Origin: Comamonas sp. B21-038
GTDB taxonomy: Bacteria > Pseudomonadota > Gammaproteobacteria > Burkholderiales > Burkholderiaceae_C
Assembly (NCBI RefSeq): GCF_022387135.1
Contig: NZ_CP092462.1
Span: 2,542,001-2,606,000, forward strand
Direction of reading: 5' to 3'
DNA length: 64,000 nt
This document shows positions 8,435 to 16,789 of this stretch, piece after piece. The notes below the pieces were generated by a model that was not told the DNA's origin, did no database searches, and saw only the letters and a list, made by a program, of their open reading frames with translations. A program made the translations under genes and the position numbers. Each line of letters starts with the position of its first letter. The first letter of the stretch is position 1.

Positions 8435-9108
8435 TCAAGCCGCGGACGCAGGCCCGGCATAGGCAGGCAATACATCCACCAGGCCCAGGTGCTGCGCGCG
8501 CAGCAAGGCGGCGCTGCGGTTGTCGACGCCCAGTTGCGCAAAGATCGCTGTCACATGCCCACGCACTGTGCTTTCGCTCAAGTCGAGCTGCCGTGCAATG
8601 ACCTTGTTGGGCTTGCCGGCACTCAGCAGGCGCAACACGTCACGCTGACGCGGCGTAAGCGCAACCCCGTCCGGCAGCGGGCCGGAGGACGCTGGCACCG
8701 CAAAGCACGGCTGCCCCGCCAGCACCGCACCGATGGCCTGCAGAATGTCATTGCCGCTGGCGGATTTGGACAGAAAGCCATCGGCGCCCCGTGCGCGCGC
8801 CTCGCGCACGCCATCAGGCGCCACGCTGGCCGACACAAACACGATGCGCGCCTGCGGAAATGCCTTGCGCAACGAGGGCATGCCATCGAACCCGTTCATA
8901 CCGGGCAGCATGATATCGAGCAACACCAGGTCAACCGCCCCACCCCCACCCGATGCTGGGGCACGCTGCGCGAGCGCACAGGCCTCGGCGATGGAGCCGG
9001 CCTCGGAAATGGCACCCACCTCCGGATGCTCCTGCACGATCAGGCGCAGACCTGTCCGAAACAAGGCGTGGTCTCAATCAACAGCAGATGGGCGGGACGG
9101 GAAGACAT
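8435..9108 (-). pseudogene. LuxR/NarL-type response regulator with a one-base deletion near its start
   Basis: From the ATG at 9108 the frame reads MSSRPAHLLLI and then shifts at about 9074-9078. One missing base turns the expected LLLIDDHALFRTG into a stop-containing frame. Downstream the frame is intact to 8435: receiver with DLVLLDIMLPGMNG, lysine in FLSKSAS, then a LuxR helix-turn-helix (LTPRQRDVLRLLSAGKPNKVIA). The lost codon is one of the two acidic residues that bind Mg. Starting at the in-frame TTG at 9064 would give a receiver lacking strand 1 and the acidic pair. This is either a recent inactivating mutation or a sequencing error; the rest shows no decay. It is co-transcribed with the kinase at 6653. 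Confidence 0.8.
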
Positions 9109-9577
9109 ATGCACAGTATGACGCTGGCCGCGTGCAGGCAACCCCAGCTATTTGTCCTATAGACGGATGGCAGTGCCGCTGCTGATGCCGGCCGACTGCT
9201 GCGGCGGCCAGGCGCTCCAGGGGATCGTCTGCAGAACCCGTGCCCCATCGGATGGACGCGGACCAGATAAGACGCGAGGCGTCTTCTGCAGTCAATTGCA
9301 AGGTTATAGACAAGAAAGACAACGCCGCAAATCGCCCGGGCCTGCATTCTGACCACGGCAGGGAGTTTTGCAGAGAATCCCTAGCACAGCCAGATATTCA
9401 AATCCTTTTATTAATTTGAAGTATCTTTGGTTTTCTTGGAAAACTCATTAAAAAAGCATTTTATAAGCCATTAATAGGGATAGGAAAAACACGCATACAG
9501 AAAATAATAAATCACCAAAATAATGGTGCTGCACTGGAATAACTTCAGCTAGATATTCTCAAACGAGAGGCGGCGCC
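9109..9577. other. Intergenic region with an AT-rich promoter stretch
   Basis: No gene is supported; minus-strand frames here lack ribosome sites and family features. From about 9370 to 9570 the sequence is strikingly AT-rich compared with the window, with several TATAAT-like runs, and probably holds the promoter of the gene at 9578. GAGAGG sits about 9 bases before that start. Confidence 0.5.
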
Positions 9578-10960
9578 ATGATAAATTTCAAATCCTGTTT
9601 TGGCAGAGCACGACAGCGCATGATGTGCAGCTTGCTGCTTGTGCTTGGCGGGCTGACGCAGGCGCAAGCGCAGGATTTATCGTTGCTGGTGTGTCCCGCT
9701 GGCCAAATCTACATGTCCACGCTCCAAGCCTGTCAGATAGTGTCGGATGCGACCTATCTCAGCGCGTCACCAGACTCAGGGAGTACGCCTTCCGGCGCAG
9801 ACACGATCGCCATTGCCAATGTGCTGGCGAATGACACGGTGTTTTGGAGTACGGATGATACCTTTGAGCCGGACAGGGTGGAGCCAGCCAGCATCCACTA
9901 TTTTCAACTGGCCGTGGTCACCCCGGCGTCCCATCCGGGAGTGACGCTGAATACATCGACGGGTGCAGTGAAAGCAGCCGCTTCGGTGCCCCCGGGCACG
10001 TATTCAATGGAATACCAGGTGTGCTTCCCGGGGGGATTCCGAATGAATAATTCCACCGGCGAGATGACCGCAGAAACCTTGTCGGAAAAATGCGCTCCAC
10101 CGACCGCCATATCCATCACGGTCACCGACCAGGTCGTGAACACCTGCGACATATCCTTGGGCTATACGCCGGTGGTCACGGTGCCTGTGGGACCTACCAC
10201 GCCAGTTCCCAGCCTGGGCATTTTTGCCGTGGCAGCATTGGCGGCATTCATTGCAGTGCTTGCCTGGCGCAGCCGCCGCGATGGCTACAAAGCGCGCATG
10301 CTGGCCATCGCAGGCATGGCAGCGGCGGTCAGTCTGTTGTCGCTGGGGGGTGGATCATGGATCGAATCAGTGCGCGCAGCGGGCCCTTATGAACTTGTCA
10401 ATCCAGCGGGCGGCACGCTGGCAGACAGCAGTGTGCCCTACGCCGATCCTGCGCCGCTGCTGACGGTCACCAATACCAGTGGCGTACGCATGCGCATTAC
10501 CGCGAACGGCAATTCCGCAGAGACGGGAAGCTGTGTAGTGAATTCAGAAATCGCACCAGGCGCCAGTTGCACCACGCAAGCCTATTCATGCACACCGCCC
10601 GCGCCGCTTCTGCCCATCAGCGTCACCGCTGCGCCTACCAACACCTGCACGACGGACATCATTGCAAGCTACCCCTACAACTCGGCCGAGCCACTGGATG
10701 GACTGCTCTATGCGTATGCACCGCGTCTCGTGAACGAGCCCACCTTCAATGAGACGGGCGTGACGACCGTCAGCAGCTATGTCCGCAATGCCACCGAGGC
10801 CACCTACGACAGCAACAATTTCGTGTCGAACCCGGAAGCGCTGACCTCGGGGTTCACCATCGTCACCTCCACCGCGCCGGACGGCTATGTGTTTGTACCC
10901 GGCAACACCAAGACAATGACCTGGACACTGCCGTACGCCTGCTGGAACGAGCCGGCTTAA
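9578..10960 (+). CDS. Exported protein with a mid-protein exosortase-H-like signal ('midcut' type)
   Basis: 460 residues. A signal peptide (cut after about AQAQA, residue 31) leads into an ectodomain with repeat-like text (AIANVLANDTVFW). At residues 209-234 comes PVPSLG, a hydrophobic helix and the basic stop RSRR, which has the plan of an IPTL-CTERM sorting tail. Such tails normally end a protein, but here 226 more residues follow: a second hydrophobic segment (about 241-262) and a secreted-looking domain with several cysteines. This plan is that of proteins named 'midcut-by-XrtH'. No exosortase gene is in the window, so it must act in trans. The gene is monocistronic behind an AT-rich promoter. 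Confidence 0.75.
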   Translation: MINFKSCFGRARQRMMCSLLLVLGGLTQAQAQDLSLLVCPAGQIYMSTLQACQIVSDATYLSASPDSGSTPSGADTIAIANVLANDTVFWSTDDTFEPDRVEPASIHYFQLAVVTPASHPGVTLNTSTGAVKAAASVPPGTYSMEYQVCFPGGFRMNNSTGEMTAETLSEKCAPPTAISITVTDQVVNTCDISLGYTPVVTVPVGPTTPVPSLGIFAVAALAAFIAVLAWRSRRDGYKARMLAIAGMAAAVSLLSLGGGSWIESVRAAGPYELVNPAGGTLADSSVPYADPAPLLTVTNTSGVRMRITANGNSAETGSCVVNSEIAPGASCTTQAYSCTPPAPLLPISVTAAPTNTCTTDIIASYPYNSAEPLDGLLYAYAPRLVNEPTFNETGVTTVSSYVRNATEATYDSNNFVSNPEALTSGFTIVTSTAPDGYVFVPGNTKTMTWTLPYACWNEPA

Positions 10961-11107
10961 ATCTGGCAACTGCCAATGATGGAGGCGTGATCAGCGGCCA
11001 TGCGCAGCGGATCAGGCCTCCACAGTCTGATGGGCACTGGCCGTGAGGGCCGGTGGCGGCGGCAGGCAGGCCCGTTTGGCGGTCCGGCCGCTCCGGCACC
11101 GCCTGAT

Positions 11108-11512
11108 CTAAGGCCGAACGATGAGATCCGCCCACAACGGGCGGATGCGCTCTTCCAGGTAATAGCCGCCGTATTCGGTGTACCGGAGAAACGCCCCCGA
11201 ACAGCGGGCGCAGCGCCACAAGGTACTGCGGGTGTAGGGGTGCCAGCCAGGCGCTATCGGGGCATCGGGGGACCAGAAGTTGGTGCCCGCTGGATGAAAC
11301 TCTTCCAGCTGCTCCCACGACGCTTCGCTGCCCAGCGCGCCCAGCAACGCCAGGTGGTCGGTACCCGCTGCGGCAGACATCGACTCCCAACCCCGCCGCC
11401 ACAACGGCGCGCAGTCAGCACAACGGGGTTGGGCTGCCGCCTCGGCCGCAAAGGCCTGCAGTTCGGCATCGGTTATCTGGTGCTGGGTCGTCACGGGTGG
11501 GTTATAGCGCAA
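11108..11512 (-). CDS. Small protein with two CxxC motifs, probably zinc-binding
   Basis: 134 residues from the ATG at 11512, or 128 from a GTG at 11494. Two cysteine pairs (CADC near residue 31, CARC near residue 101) could form one split zinc site. Aromatic and Trp residues are frequent in the C-terminal half (WHPYTRSTLWRC). No named family is recognised. It stands alone on the minus strand and is followed about 70-100 bases away by an acetyltransferase gene of the same direction, but no operon logic links them. Confidence 0.6.
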   Translation of the reverse strand: MRYNPPVTTQHQITDAELQAFAAEAAAQPRCADCAPLWRRGWESMSAAAGTDHLALLGALGSEASWEQLEEFHPAGTNFWSPDAPIAPGWHPYTRSTLWRCARCSGAFLRYTEYGGYYLEERIRPLWADLIVRP

Positions 11513-11613
11513 TGGAGGGATGCGGGGGAGTGTATGCCAATCCCGGCTCCAGGTGGGCCGGCAGAGGTGCGGGCAAGCAGCGCCAACGCCACGGCACCCC
11601 CGGTGCTCGCCCC

Positions 11614-12087
11614 CTATGGATCCAGCGGCTGCTGCGCCTTGCCGCTGGCCAGATCCTGGAAGTAGATGAGCTCAGGGTCACCCGGGTCGAGATTCTCGAC
11701 GATGCCGCTTCGCATGAAACCCGCGCGGACAAACAGGCTCTGCGCCGGTGCATTGGAAGCATTCGTACTGGTAAACAGCTTGGGGGTGACGCAGCGATAC
11801 GCCAGCTCGATGAGCAAAGCAAGCGCAACCCCTTTGCCGCGGTGTGCGGGAGCGACGCACACCAGCGGTATGAAACCGCATCCGAAGAAGTGGTATTCCA
11901 GCACCGCAAACCCCAGCGGCAGGCCGCCCTCGACGGCCACGATACAGGAGGATTGCTCGACCATGCGCCTGAGCTCGGACCGTCTGCTTCCATGCTCCTG
12001 TGCATACGGATCACAGGCATAGAGCTGCGGCAGATCAGCGTCCAGCGCTGGGCGGAATACGAGGTCGGGGACAGCGGGCATGGGCAA
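11614..12087 (-). CDS. GNAT-family N-acetyltransferase
   Basis: 157 residues. The GNAT acetyl-CoA site is clear: VCVAPAHRGKGVALALL carries the R/Q-x-x-G-x-G/A signature between beta 4 and helix 3. The later ASNAPAQSLFVRAGF is the typical C-terminal segment in which an Asn and Tyr/Phe face the cofactor. The start at 12087 has AAAGGG upstream; Met3 is an alternative. The acceptor substrate cannot be told from the sequence. Confidence 0.82.
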   Translation of the reverse strand: MPMPAVPDLVFRPALDADLPQLYACDPYAQEHGSRRSELRRMVEQSSCIVAVEGGLPLGFAVLEYHFFGCGFIPLVCVAPAHRGKGVALALLIELAYRCVTPKLFTSTNASNAPAQSLFVRAGFMRSGIVENLDPGDPELIYFQDLASGKAQQPLDP

Positions 12088-12342
12088 TGGATCCCTTTAA
12101 ACTGGTTGGCTGGCAGGATCATGCCTCATCGCGAGGCGATGCAGCAGGCTTTGCAGCGCAGGAAGAGCGCCTTTCGCCGCAGCACGCTGTCGTCCCCCGG
12201 GCCAGGACAAGCATCGCAACGGCTGCGTTGCGCTGGCCTCCACTGCGGTGACCCCTTTCACGCAGCTACAGGCCGCCGCTGTACAAGGCGCCCCGACGCG
12301 CTGAGAACCAATTTTTTAAAGTGGGCCGCACCCACCATTCAG

Positions 12343-12978
12343 ATGAAAACACCACCCATCGACACCGTCATCTTCGATCTTGGCAACGTTTTGATCCAGT
12401 GGGATCCCAGACATCTGTACCGGAAAATCTTTGTGGGCGATGAGGCGGGCATGGAAGCCTTTCTGGCGGAGGTGTGTACCGCCGAGTGGAACGACCAGCA
12501 GGATCGGGGCCGGCCGTGGAAGCAAGGCATTGCCGAGGCCATTGAACGGCATCCGGCGCAGGAGGCTGCCATTCGCGCCTACTTCGACCGCTGGCCGGAG
12601 ATGGTGCCTGGAGCAATCGACGATGCCGTTGCCATCCTCAAGGAGCTGCGGCAACAGCCGCTGCGTTTGCTCGCTTTGACCAACTGGTCCGCCGAAACCT
12701 TTCCGATTGCGCAGGCGCGCTTTGATTTTCTCGCCTGGTTCGACGGCATCGTGGTGTCCGGCCATGAACGCCTTGCCAAGCCCCAAGCAGAAATTTTCGA
12801 GCTGGTCATCGCCCGTTTCAACCTGAATCCTGCATCGGCGGTATTCATTGACGACAGCCTGCGCAATGTCGAGGCAGCGATGCGCCAGGGAATGCAAGCG
12901 ATCCATTTTGCGGGTGCTGAGGATCTTCGGGCGAGATTGCGGGCACTGGGGATGGAGATCAGCGAACGGGCTCAGTAG
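12343..12978 (+). CDS. HAD-superfamily phosphatase (YihX-like)
   Basis: 211 residues. The HAD motifs are in order: DLGNVLIQWD (the second Asp is replaced by Asn, as in many YihX/dehalogenase-like members), LALTNWSAET for motif II, the lysine in LAKPQAEIF for motif III and VFIDDSLRNVEAA for motif IV. The helical cap lies between residues 15 and 90. Members hydrolyse sugar phosphates or related small phosphoesters; the substrate here is unknown. The stop overlaps the end of the convergent LysR gene by a few bases. The ATG at 12343 is chosen from family alignment; the frame is open far upstream without meaning. Confidence 0.82.
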   Translation: MKTPPIDTVIFDLGNVLIQWDPRHLYRKIFVGDEAGMEAFLAEVCTAEWNDQQDRGRPWKQGIAEAIERHPAQEAAIRAYFDRWPEMVPGAIDDAVAILKELRQQPLRLLALTNWSAETFPIAQARFDFLAWFDGIVVSGHERLAKPQAEIFELVIARFNLNPASAVFIDDSLRNVEAAMRQGMQAIHFAGAEDLRARLRALGMEISERAQ

Positions 12979-13889
12979 TTCCTATGCAGCAATGGCGGCA
13001 CCAGGCGCGGATCACGCAGCTTGTCCACCCACCACTGCAGCGCCGGCCCTGCGCGGTGCGAATGCCATCCGACAAACAGCAGGTTGGGGTCACGCGAGTC
13101 CTGCGTGGCCAGCGCCACCAGGCTGCCGTGGGCCAGGTGATCGCGCACCTTCTCCAGCGGTAGCCAGCCAACGCCCAGTCCTGCTACCTGGGCGGCGATC
13201 TTGGCGCGCATGCTGGGCAGCGCCAGGCGCTCCTGGTGCGTCTGCACACCGTAGCTGCGGGCGACCGCCAGGCGCGAGGTATCGGCCACGACGACCGAGC
13301 GGTGCGCGGCGATGGCCTCCACCGATAGCGGTTGCCCGTCTTGTGCCTCGCGTGCCAGCGGGTGGTGCGGTGCCACGGCAAACACCCATTCCAGCTGCGC
13401 CAGCTCAAACCATTGCAGATGCGCCATCGCCGGCGGCTCGTTTGTGGCGGCTACCACCAGGTCGGCGCGCTGGTCCAGCAAGGCCTCCCAGGTGCCGCCC
13501 AGCACCTCATGGGCCATGCGCAGCCGCACGCCACTCTTGAGCGCATCAAAGTCGGCGATCAAGGGCAGCAGCGCCTCGGTATTGGCCAGTTCGTCGGTCA
13601 CGATGCGCAGCTCGGACTCCCAGCCCCGCGCCACCTGCTTGACCCGCTCCGTCAGCCGCCGCGCCTGGGCGTGCAGTTGCGCGCCCTGCTCCACCAGCAG
13701 CAAGCCGGCAGGCGTGAGCGCGATGCGGTAGCCCGCACGGTCAAACAGCAGGGCATCGAGCCGCTCCTCCAGCTGGCGCGCCGCATAGGACACGGTGGAT
13801 GCGGCCTTGCCCAGCCGCTCGGCCGCGCGCGACAGGCTACCGGTGGCGCGCACCGCTTCGAGCAGCTGGAGATCTTCGAGACTCAACAT
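12972..13889 (-). CDS. LysR-family transcriptional regulator
   Basis: 305 residues. The winged helix-turn-helix is at residues 3-60 (LEAVRATGSLSRAAERLGKA), followed by a linker helix and a type 2 periplasmic-like effector domain. It is divergent from the SDR gene at 14025, with a 135-base gap holding a strong inverted repeat, so it very likely controls that SDR gene and itself. It resembles uncharacterised regulators found next to SDR or NAD(P)-quinone reductase genes. The effector is unknown. Confidence 0.88.
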   Translation of the reverse strand: MLSLEDLQLLEAVRATGSLSRAAERLGKAASTVSYAARQLEERLDALLFDRAGYRIALTPAGLLLVEQGAQLHAQARRLTERVKQVARGWESELRIVTDELANTEALLPLIADFDALKSGVRLRMAHEVLGGTWEALLDQRADLVVAATNEPPAMAHLQWFELAQLEWVFAVAPHHPLAREAQDGQPLSVEAIAAHRSVVVADTSRLAVARSYGVQTHQERLALPSMRAKIAAQVAGLGVGWLPLEKVRDHLAHGSLVALATQDSRDPNLLFVGWHSHRAGPALQWWVDKLRDPRLVPPLLHRNY

Positions 13890-13961
13890 GTTCGGTATTT
13901 TTGCACGAGTTCATCGAAATCCTGGTGTCTGTAGCGCGATCCATCGGCAGATACTTCATCC

Positions 13962-13984
13962 ATCAGCCCTGCATTGGGGCTGAT
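13962..13984. promoter_or_regulatory. Inverted repeat in the LysR/SDR divergent promoter, probable operator
   Basis: ATCAGCCC and GGGCTGAT form a perfect 8-base inverted repeat around a 7-base spacer, 41 bases before the SDR start and about 73 bases before the LysR start. LysR regulators bind such dyads (T-N11-A type) in divergent promoters. Binding is inferred. Confidence 0.55.
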
Positions 13985-14024
13985 AACCCAGCAACACATC
14001 AACGAAACAAACGAAAGAAAAATC

Positions 14025-14774
14025 ATGAACCGCTTTGAAGGAAAGAATATTTTGGTCACCGGTGGCAGCAGCGGCATCGGCGCTGCAGCCGCCATCGCCT
14101 TTGCCCGTGAAGGCGCCCGGGTAGCGATCACCGGCCGCGATACCGACAGCCTGGCCCGCGTCAAGGCCGCGTTGGGCCCTGACGCGCTGGCCCTGGTCAG
14201 CGAAGCCGGTGACGTCTCCGCCCAAGCCGCGCTGGTCGCCGCGTTGCAAACGCAGATGGGCGTGATCGATGGTGTGTTCATCAACGCCGGCGTGGCCAAG
14301 TTTGGCCCGCTGCCGCAGATCGACGAGGCGCTGTGGGACAGCAGCTTTGACACCAATGTCAAAGGCCCCTACTTCCTGATCCAACGCCTCGCTGCGCTGA
14401 TGACGCGAGGCGGCTCCATCGTGCTGAACGGCTCGATCAACGCCCACATCGGCATGGCCAACTCCAGCGTCTACGCGGCCAGCAAGGCCGCACTGATCTC
14501 CCTGGCCAAGACCTTGTCGGCCGAGCTGCTGCCCCAAGGCGTGCGTGTGAATGTCGTGAGCCCCGGCCCCGTCAGCACCCCGCTCTACGGCAAGCTGGGC
14601 CTGGCACCCGACCAGGCCCAGGCCATGGCCGCCGGCATCCAGACGCAGATTCCACTGGGCCGCTTTGGCACGCCAGAAGAAATCGCTGCGACGGTGTTGC
14701 ATATGGTGTCCAAGGAGTCTGGGTTTATTGTGGGGACGGAGATTATTGCGGATGGGGGGATGAGCCAGATGTGA
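14025..14774 (+). CDS. Short-chain dehydrogenase/reductase (classical SDR)
   Basis: 249 residues. The cofactor site is TGGSSGIG (residues 12-19), the NAG region is INAGVAKFG, and the catalytic Ser and YxxxK are in NGSINAH and YAASK. The Arg of ITGRDT after beta 2 suggests NADP(H). It ends in the usual tail GFIVGTEIIADGGMSQM. The start at 14025 follows the operator and matches the family. The substrate is unknown. The DNA of its 3' end recurs twice downstream (see repeats), so this locus has recombined. Confidence 0.9.
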   Translation: MNRFEGKNILVTGGSSGIGAAAAIAFAREGARVAITGRDTDSLARVKAALGPDALALVSEAGDVSAQAALVAALQTQMGVIDGVFINAGVAKFGPLPQIDEALWDSSFDTNVKGPYFLIQRLAALMTRGGSIVLNGSINAHIGMANSSVYAASKAALISLAKTLSAELLPQGVRVNVVSPGPVSTPLYGKLGLAPDQAQAMAAGIQTQIPLGRFGTPEEIAATVLHMVSKESGFIVGTEIIADGGMSQM

Positions 14775-14776
14775 GG
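14708..14776 (+). repeat. Direct repeat copy 1: 3' end of the SDR gene
   Basis: The last 67 bases of the intact SDR gene plus two beyond its stop. They recur at 15926-15994 with two mismatches in 69 bases. The two copies bracket the APH(6)-like gene and a GntR fragment. Confidence 0.9.
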
Positions 14777-14873
14777 GGGTGGGCGCACGTTCTGCCGCAA
14801 ACGCCCCCCGCATGGGCCAGGCGGTGGGGTACAGCGAGTGGAAGCAACTGAGAAGACCGCAGCGATGGGATCG

Positions 14874-15716
14874 TCAAGCCAACGCCTGCCTGGCCAGTTG
14901 TGCAACAGCCAACTCCTCATCGGCCTCGGTTCTGCATCCGTCTTCCAAAAACCAGGCCGCTGACAACGCGGCATGGGCCATCACCCACCGGAGCAGGCGC
15001 TGACGCTCCAGGCCTGCCACATCGACCACCACGGCCAACTGCCGCGCAAAGCGCTCCGGGTCGGTACAGGTTTTCAGGTCCGGGTTGCACAGCACATTCA
15101 CGTAGTCGTAATACCGCTCACCGGTGACGCGCTTGGGGTCTATCGCGAGCCATCCGCGCTGTTCAAAATCGAGGATATTGCTATGGTGTGCATCCCCGTG
15201 CAGGACGACCTGCTCACGCTGATCCTGCAGCAGCTCTTGCGCCACCATTGCGCATTCAGCCATCAGGCCGCCCTGCTGCGCGGCCATCGGCGCCAGCGAT
15301 CGAAAGAAATCCGCCAAAGGCAGCAGGTTTTCAGGCGGCGGCGCAGAAGGCCGGTGGGAATGCAGTTGATGAAGGCTGAGGCAGATACAGGTCGTCGCTG
15401 CGTCATCTTCTCCCTCTAAAGCCATGCGCAGCAAATGCCTGGAGCCCGTGGCCCGCTCCATCAGCAGCGCGCCTGACGGCGGGTCAGAAGCATAAACGCG
15501 AGCCGCACCGGCGCCATCCCACCATTGCAACACTTGTCCGCCGATGCGCTCGTCCAAGTCTCGGCTGATTTTGATCATCGCCGGGAGGCCATTCCACTTC
15601 CCCGTCAGGCTGACAGGCAGAAGATCGCTGGTAGACGTGGCCAAAGGCCTGCCTGCGGGCTGCGCGCCCCAGCGCTGGAGATGGGCTTGGAAGAGATGGA
15701 GGTCGAGGTCTGGCAT
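14874..15716 (-). CDS. APH(6)/hydroxyurea-type antibiotic kinase-like protein
   Basis: 280 residues from the ATG at 15716, the usual size of APH(6) streptomycin phosphotransferases and hydroxyurea kinases; the open frame upstream has no such similarity. The catalytic loop VLHGDAHHSNIL has the HGDxxxxN pattern and LAIDPKRVTGE gives the metal-binding Asp. The N-terminal part carries the nucleotide-site segment (LPAMIKISRD, with the Lys). Such enzymes phosphorylate streptomycin or related compounds in the cytoplasm, but chromosomal homologues often have no resistance role. It runs opposite to its neighbours and lies between two direct repeats, suggesting insertion by recombination. Confidence 0.78.
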   Translation of the reverse strand: MPDLDLHLFQAHLQRWGAQPAGRPLATSTSDLLPVSLTGKWNGLPAMIKISRDLDERIGGQVLQWWDGAGAARVYASDPPSGALLMERATGSRHLLRMALEGEDDAATTCICLSLHQLHSHRPSAPPPENLLPLADFFRSLAPMAAQQGGLMAECAMVAQELLQDQREQVVLHGDAHHSNILDFEQRGWLAIDPKRVTGERYYDYVNVLCNPDLKTCTDPERFARQLAVVVDVAGLERQRLLRWVMAHAALSAAWFLEDGCRTEADEELAVAQLARQALA

Positions 15717-15798
15717 CCACCAGATTGTCGTGGAAGTTCCCAGGCATCCAGCGGCAAGCCCGTTGATAAACATAGGTGCAGGTGCCGCCTGCGCCCGC

Positions 15799-15928
15799 TC
15801 CAGACTGCTGCAGATGATCGAAGACCTGGTGCGCAGCATCGATATACAACTGCGCACCCAGCCATCACATCGCTTCGGCCTCAAGGCGTCACAAGACGAG
15901 CACCGCGCCATCGTGGCAGCCTGCCGTC
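15799..15928 (+). pseudogene. Fragment of a GntR/FadR-type regulator (FCD domain)
   Basis: The plus strand encodes a run ending in QDEHRAIVAACR preceded by MIEDLVRSIDIQLRTQ. This matches the FCD ligand domain of GntR regulators (the EHRAI helix carries a metal-site His). No DNA-binding domain or start is present, and the frame breaks directly into SDR-tail copy 2. About 43 codons remain. It is a deletion scar joining two former genes. Confidence 0.6.
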
Positions 15929-15994
15929 CAAGGAATCTGGGTTTATTGTGGGGACAGAGATTATTGCGGATGGGGGGATGAGCCAGATGTGAGG
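15926..15994 (+). repeat. Direct repeat copy 2: detached SDR 3' end
   Basis: 69 bases with 67 identical to 14708-14776, including the six-G run and the stop. It is not attached to an SDR gene; on its left it abuts the GntR fragment. It is a pseudogene remnant or recombination scar. Confidence 0.9.
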
Positions 15995-16224
15995 TGGGGG
16001 CAGCAGGTGCCGGCGCATGGGCTTAGACCGCTGCGCCGCAGTTACTGCCTGGGTCTTGAAGCTGCAGTTGACGCATTTGCTGCCAGTGACAGCTTTAGGC
16101 TGTGGATGCCAGCGATCGACGCAACTACGCGGCCTGGATCTTTGATGTCAGCCGCTTTGAACACCGGGCTTGCTGACGACCTTCTGAAGCCGACACCGTT
16201 AAGATAAGACCCAAGCACGCAAGA

Positions 16225-16240
16225 CTGTATGAATATACAG
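16225..16240. promoter_or_regulatory. LexA (SOS) box
   Basis: CTGTATGAATATACAG matches the CTGT-N8-ACAG consensus with an AT-only-but-one core, used by LexA of beta- and gammaproteobacteria. It is followed at once by TAAAAT, a plausible -10 box, and lies 40 bases before the start at 16280, the right place to repress that gene. Confidence 0.75.
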
Positions 16241-16279
16241 TAAAATTCTGCCCTTGATAGTTTTCACAAAGGCCCAAAA

Positions 16280-16771
16280 ATGTCTGAAGAGCTCCAACAA
16301 GAAGCTGCCTCCGTCTTCGAAGACTGCCTTTGGCATCACAACGGCTGGGAGGCCCGCGTCATCAAGAATGAAGACGACGATGGCTGGGCGGTTGCCATGA
16401 CCCAGGACGGCCAGGCCGAGCCCAGCCTGGTGGGGCCATGGACGATGGGCCGCGACAAGAAAAATCCCAAGCCGCTTGACGTTTCTGCCTTCAACACCCT
16501 CGTCAAGACTGCCCACGAAGTCATGCGGCGGCATGAGCAGCACCTGGCGGCCCAGTTGCACAAGGACATCCAGATCGTGGTGAATGGATCGCGCGTGACC
16601 GTCTCTCTCGATATTGAGCCCGACGAGGACAATCCCTCCGCGACCCTCACCGCCACCGCAGAGGATGGCAGCGCGTTGGCCAAGGCCCGCGTCAGGCCGG
16701 ACCATAGCCTTAGCCGAGCGTCTGCGCAACGTTGGGCCGAAGCAGGCTATCCGCGTCCCGGCGAGGACTGA
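16280..16771 (+). CDS. Acidic protein of unknown function behind a LexA box
   Basis: 163 residues, soluble, acidic overall, with no signal peptide or membrane helix. A Trp-rich N-terminal part (DCLWHHNGWEARVIKNEDDDGWAV) is followed by a helical middle and a beta-rich segment with repeated Asp/Glu. No family is recognised. The gene stands alone; its stop is followed within 20 bases by the third SDR-tail remnant. The LexA box suggests induction after DNA damage, so a role in SOS-linked stress is a testable guess. Confidence 0.7.
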   Translation: MSEELQQEAASVFEDCLWHHNGWEARVIKNEDDDGWAVAMTQDGQAEPSLVGPWTMGRDKKNPKPLDVSAFNTLVKTAHEVMRRHEQHLAAQLHKDIQIVVNGSRVTVSLDIEPDEDNPSATLTATAEDGSALAKARVRPDHSLSRASAQRWAEAGYPRPGED

Positions 16772-16789
16772 GCTTCAGGCCGCGCTGGC

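Noticed and set aside
8435-9064. Response regulator starting at the TTG at 9064 as an intact gene
   Set aside because: It would lack beta-strand 1 and the acidic pair; in-frame remains of both lie just upstream in a shifted frame.
9078-9356. Two overlapping minus-strand frames upstream of the response regulator
   Set aside because: Cys/Arg-rich text with no family, no ribosome site and position in a promoter region.
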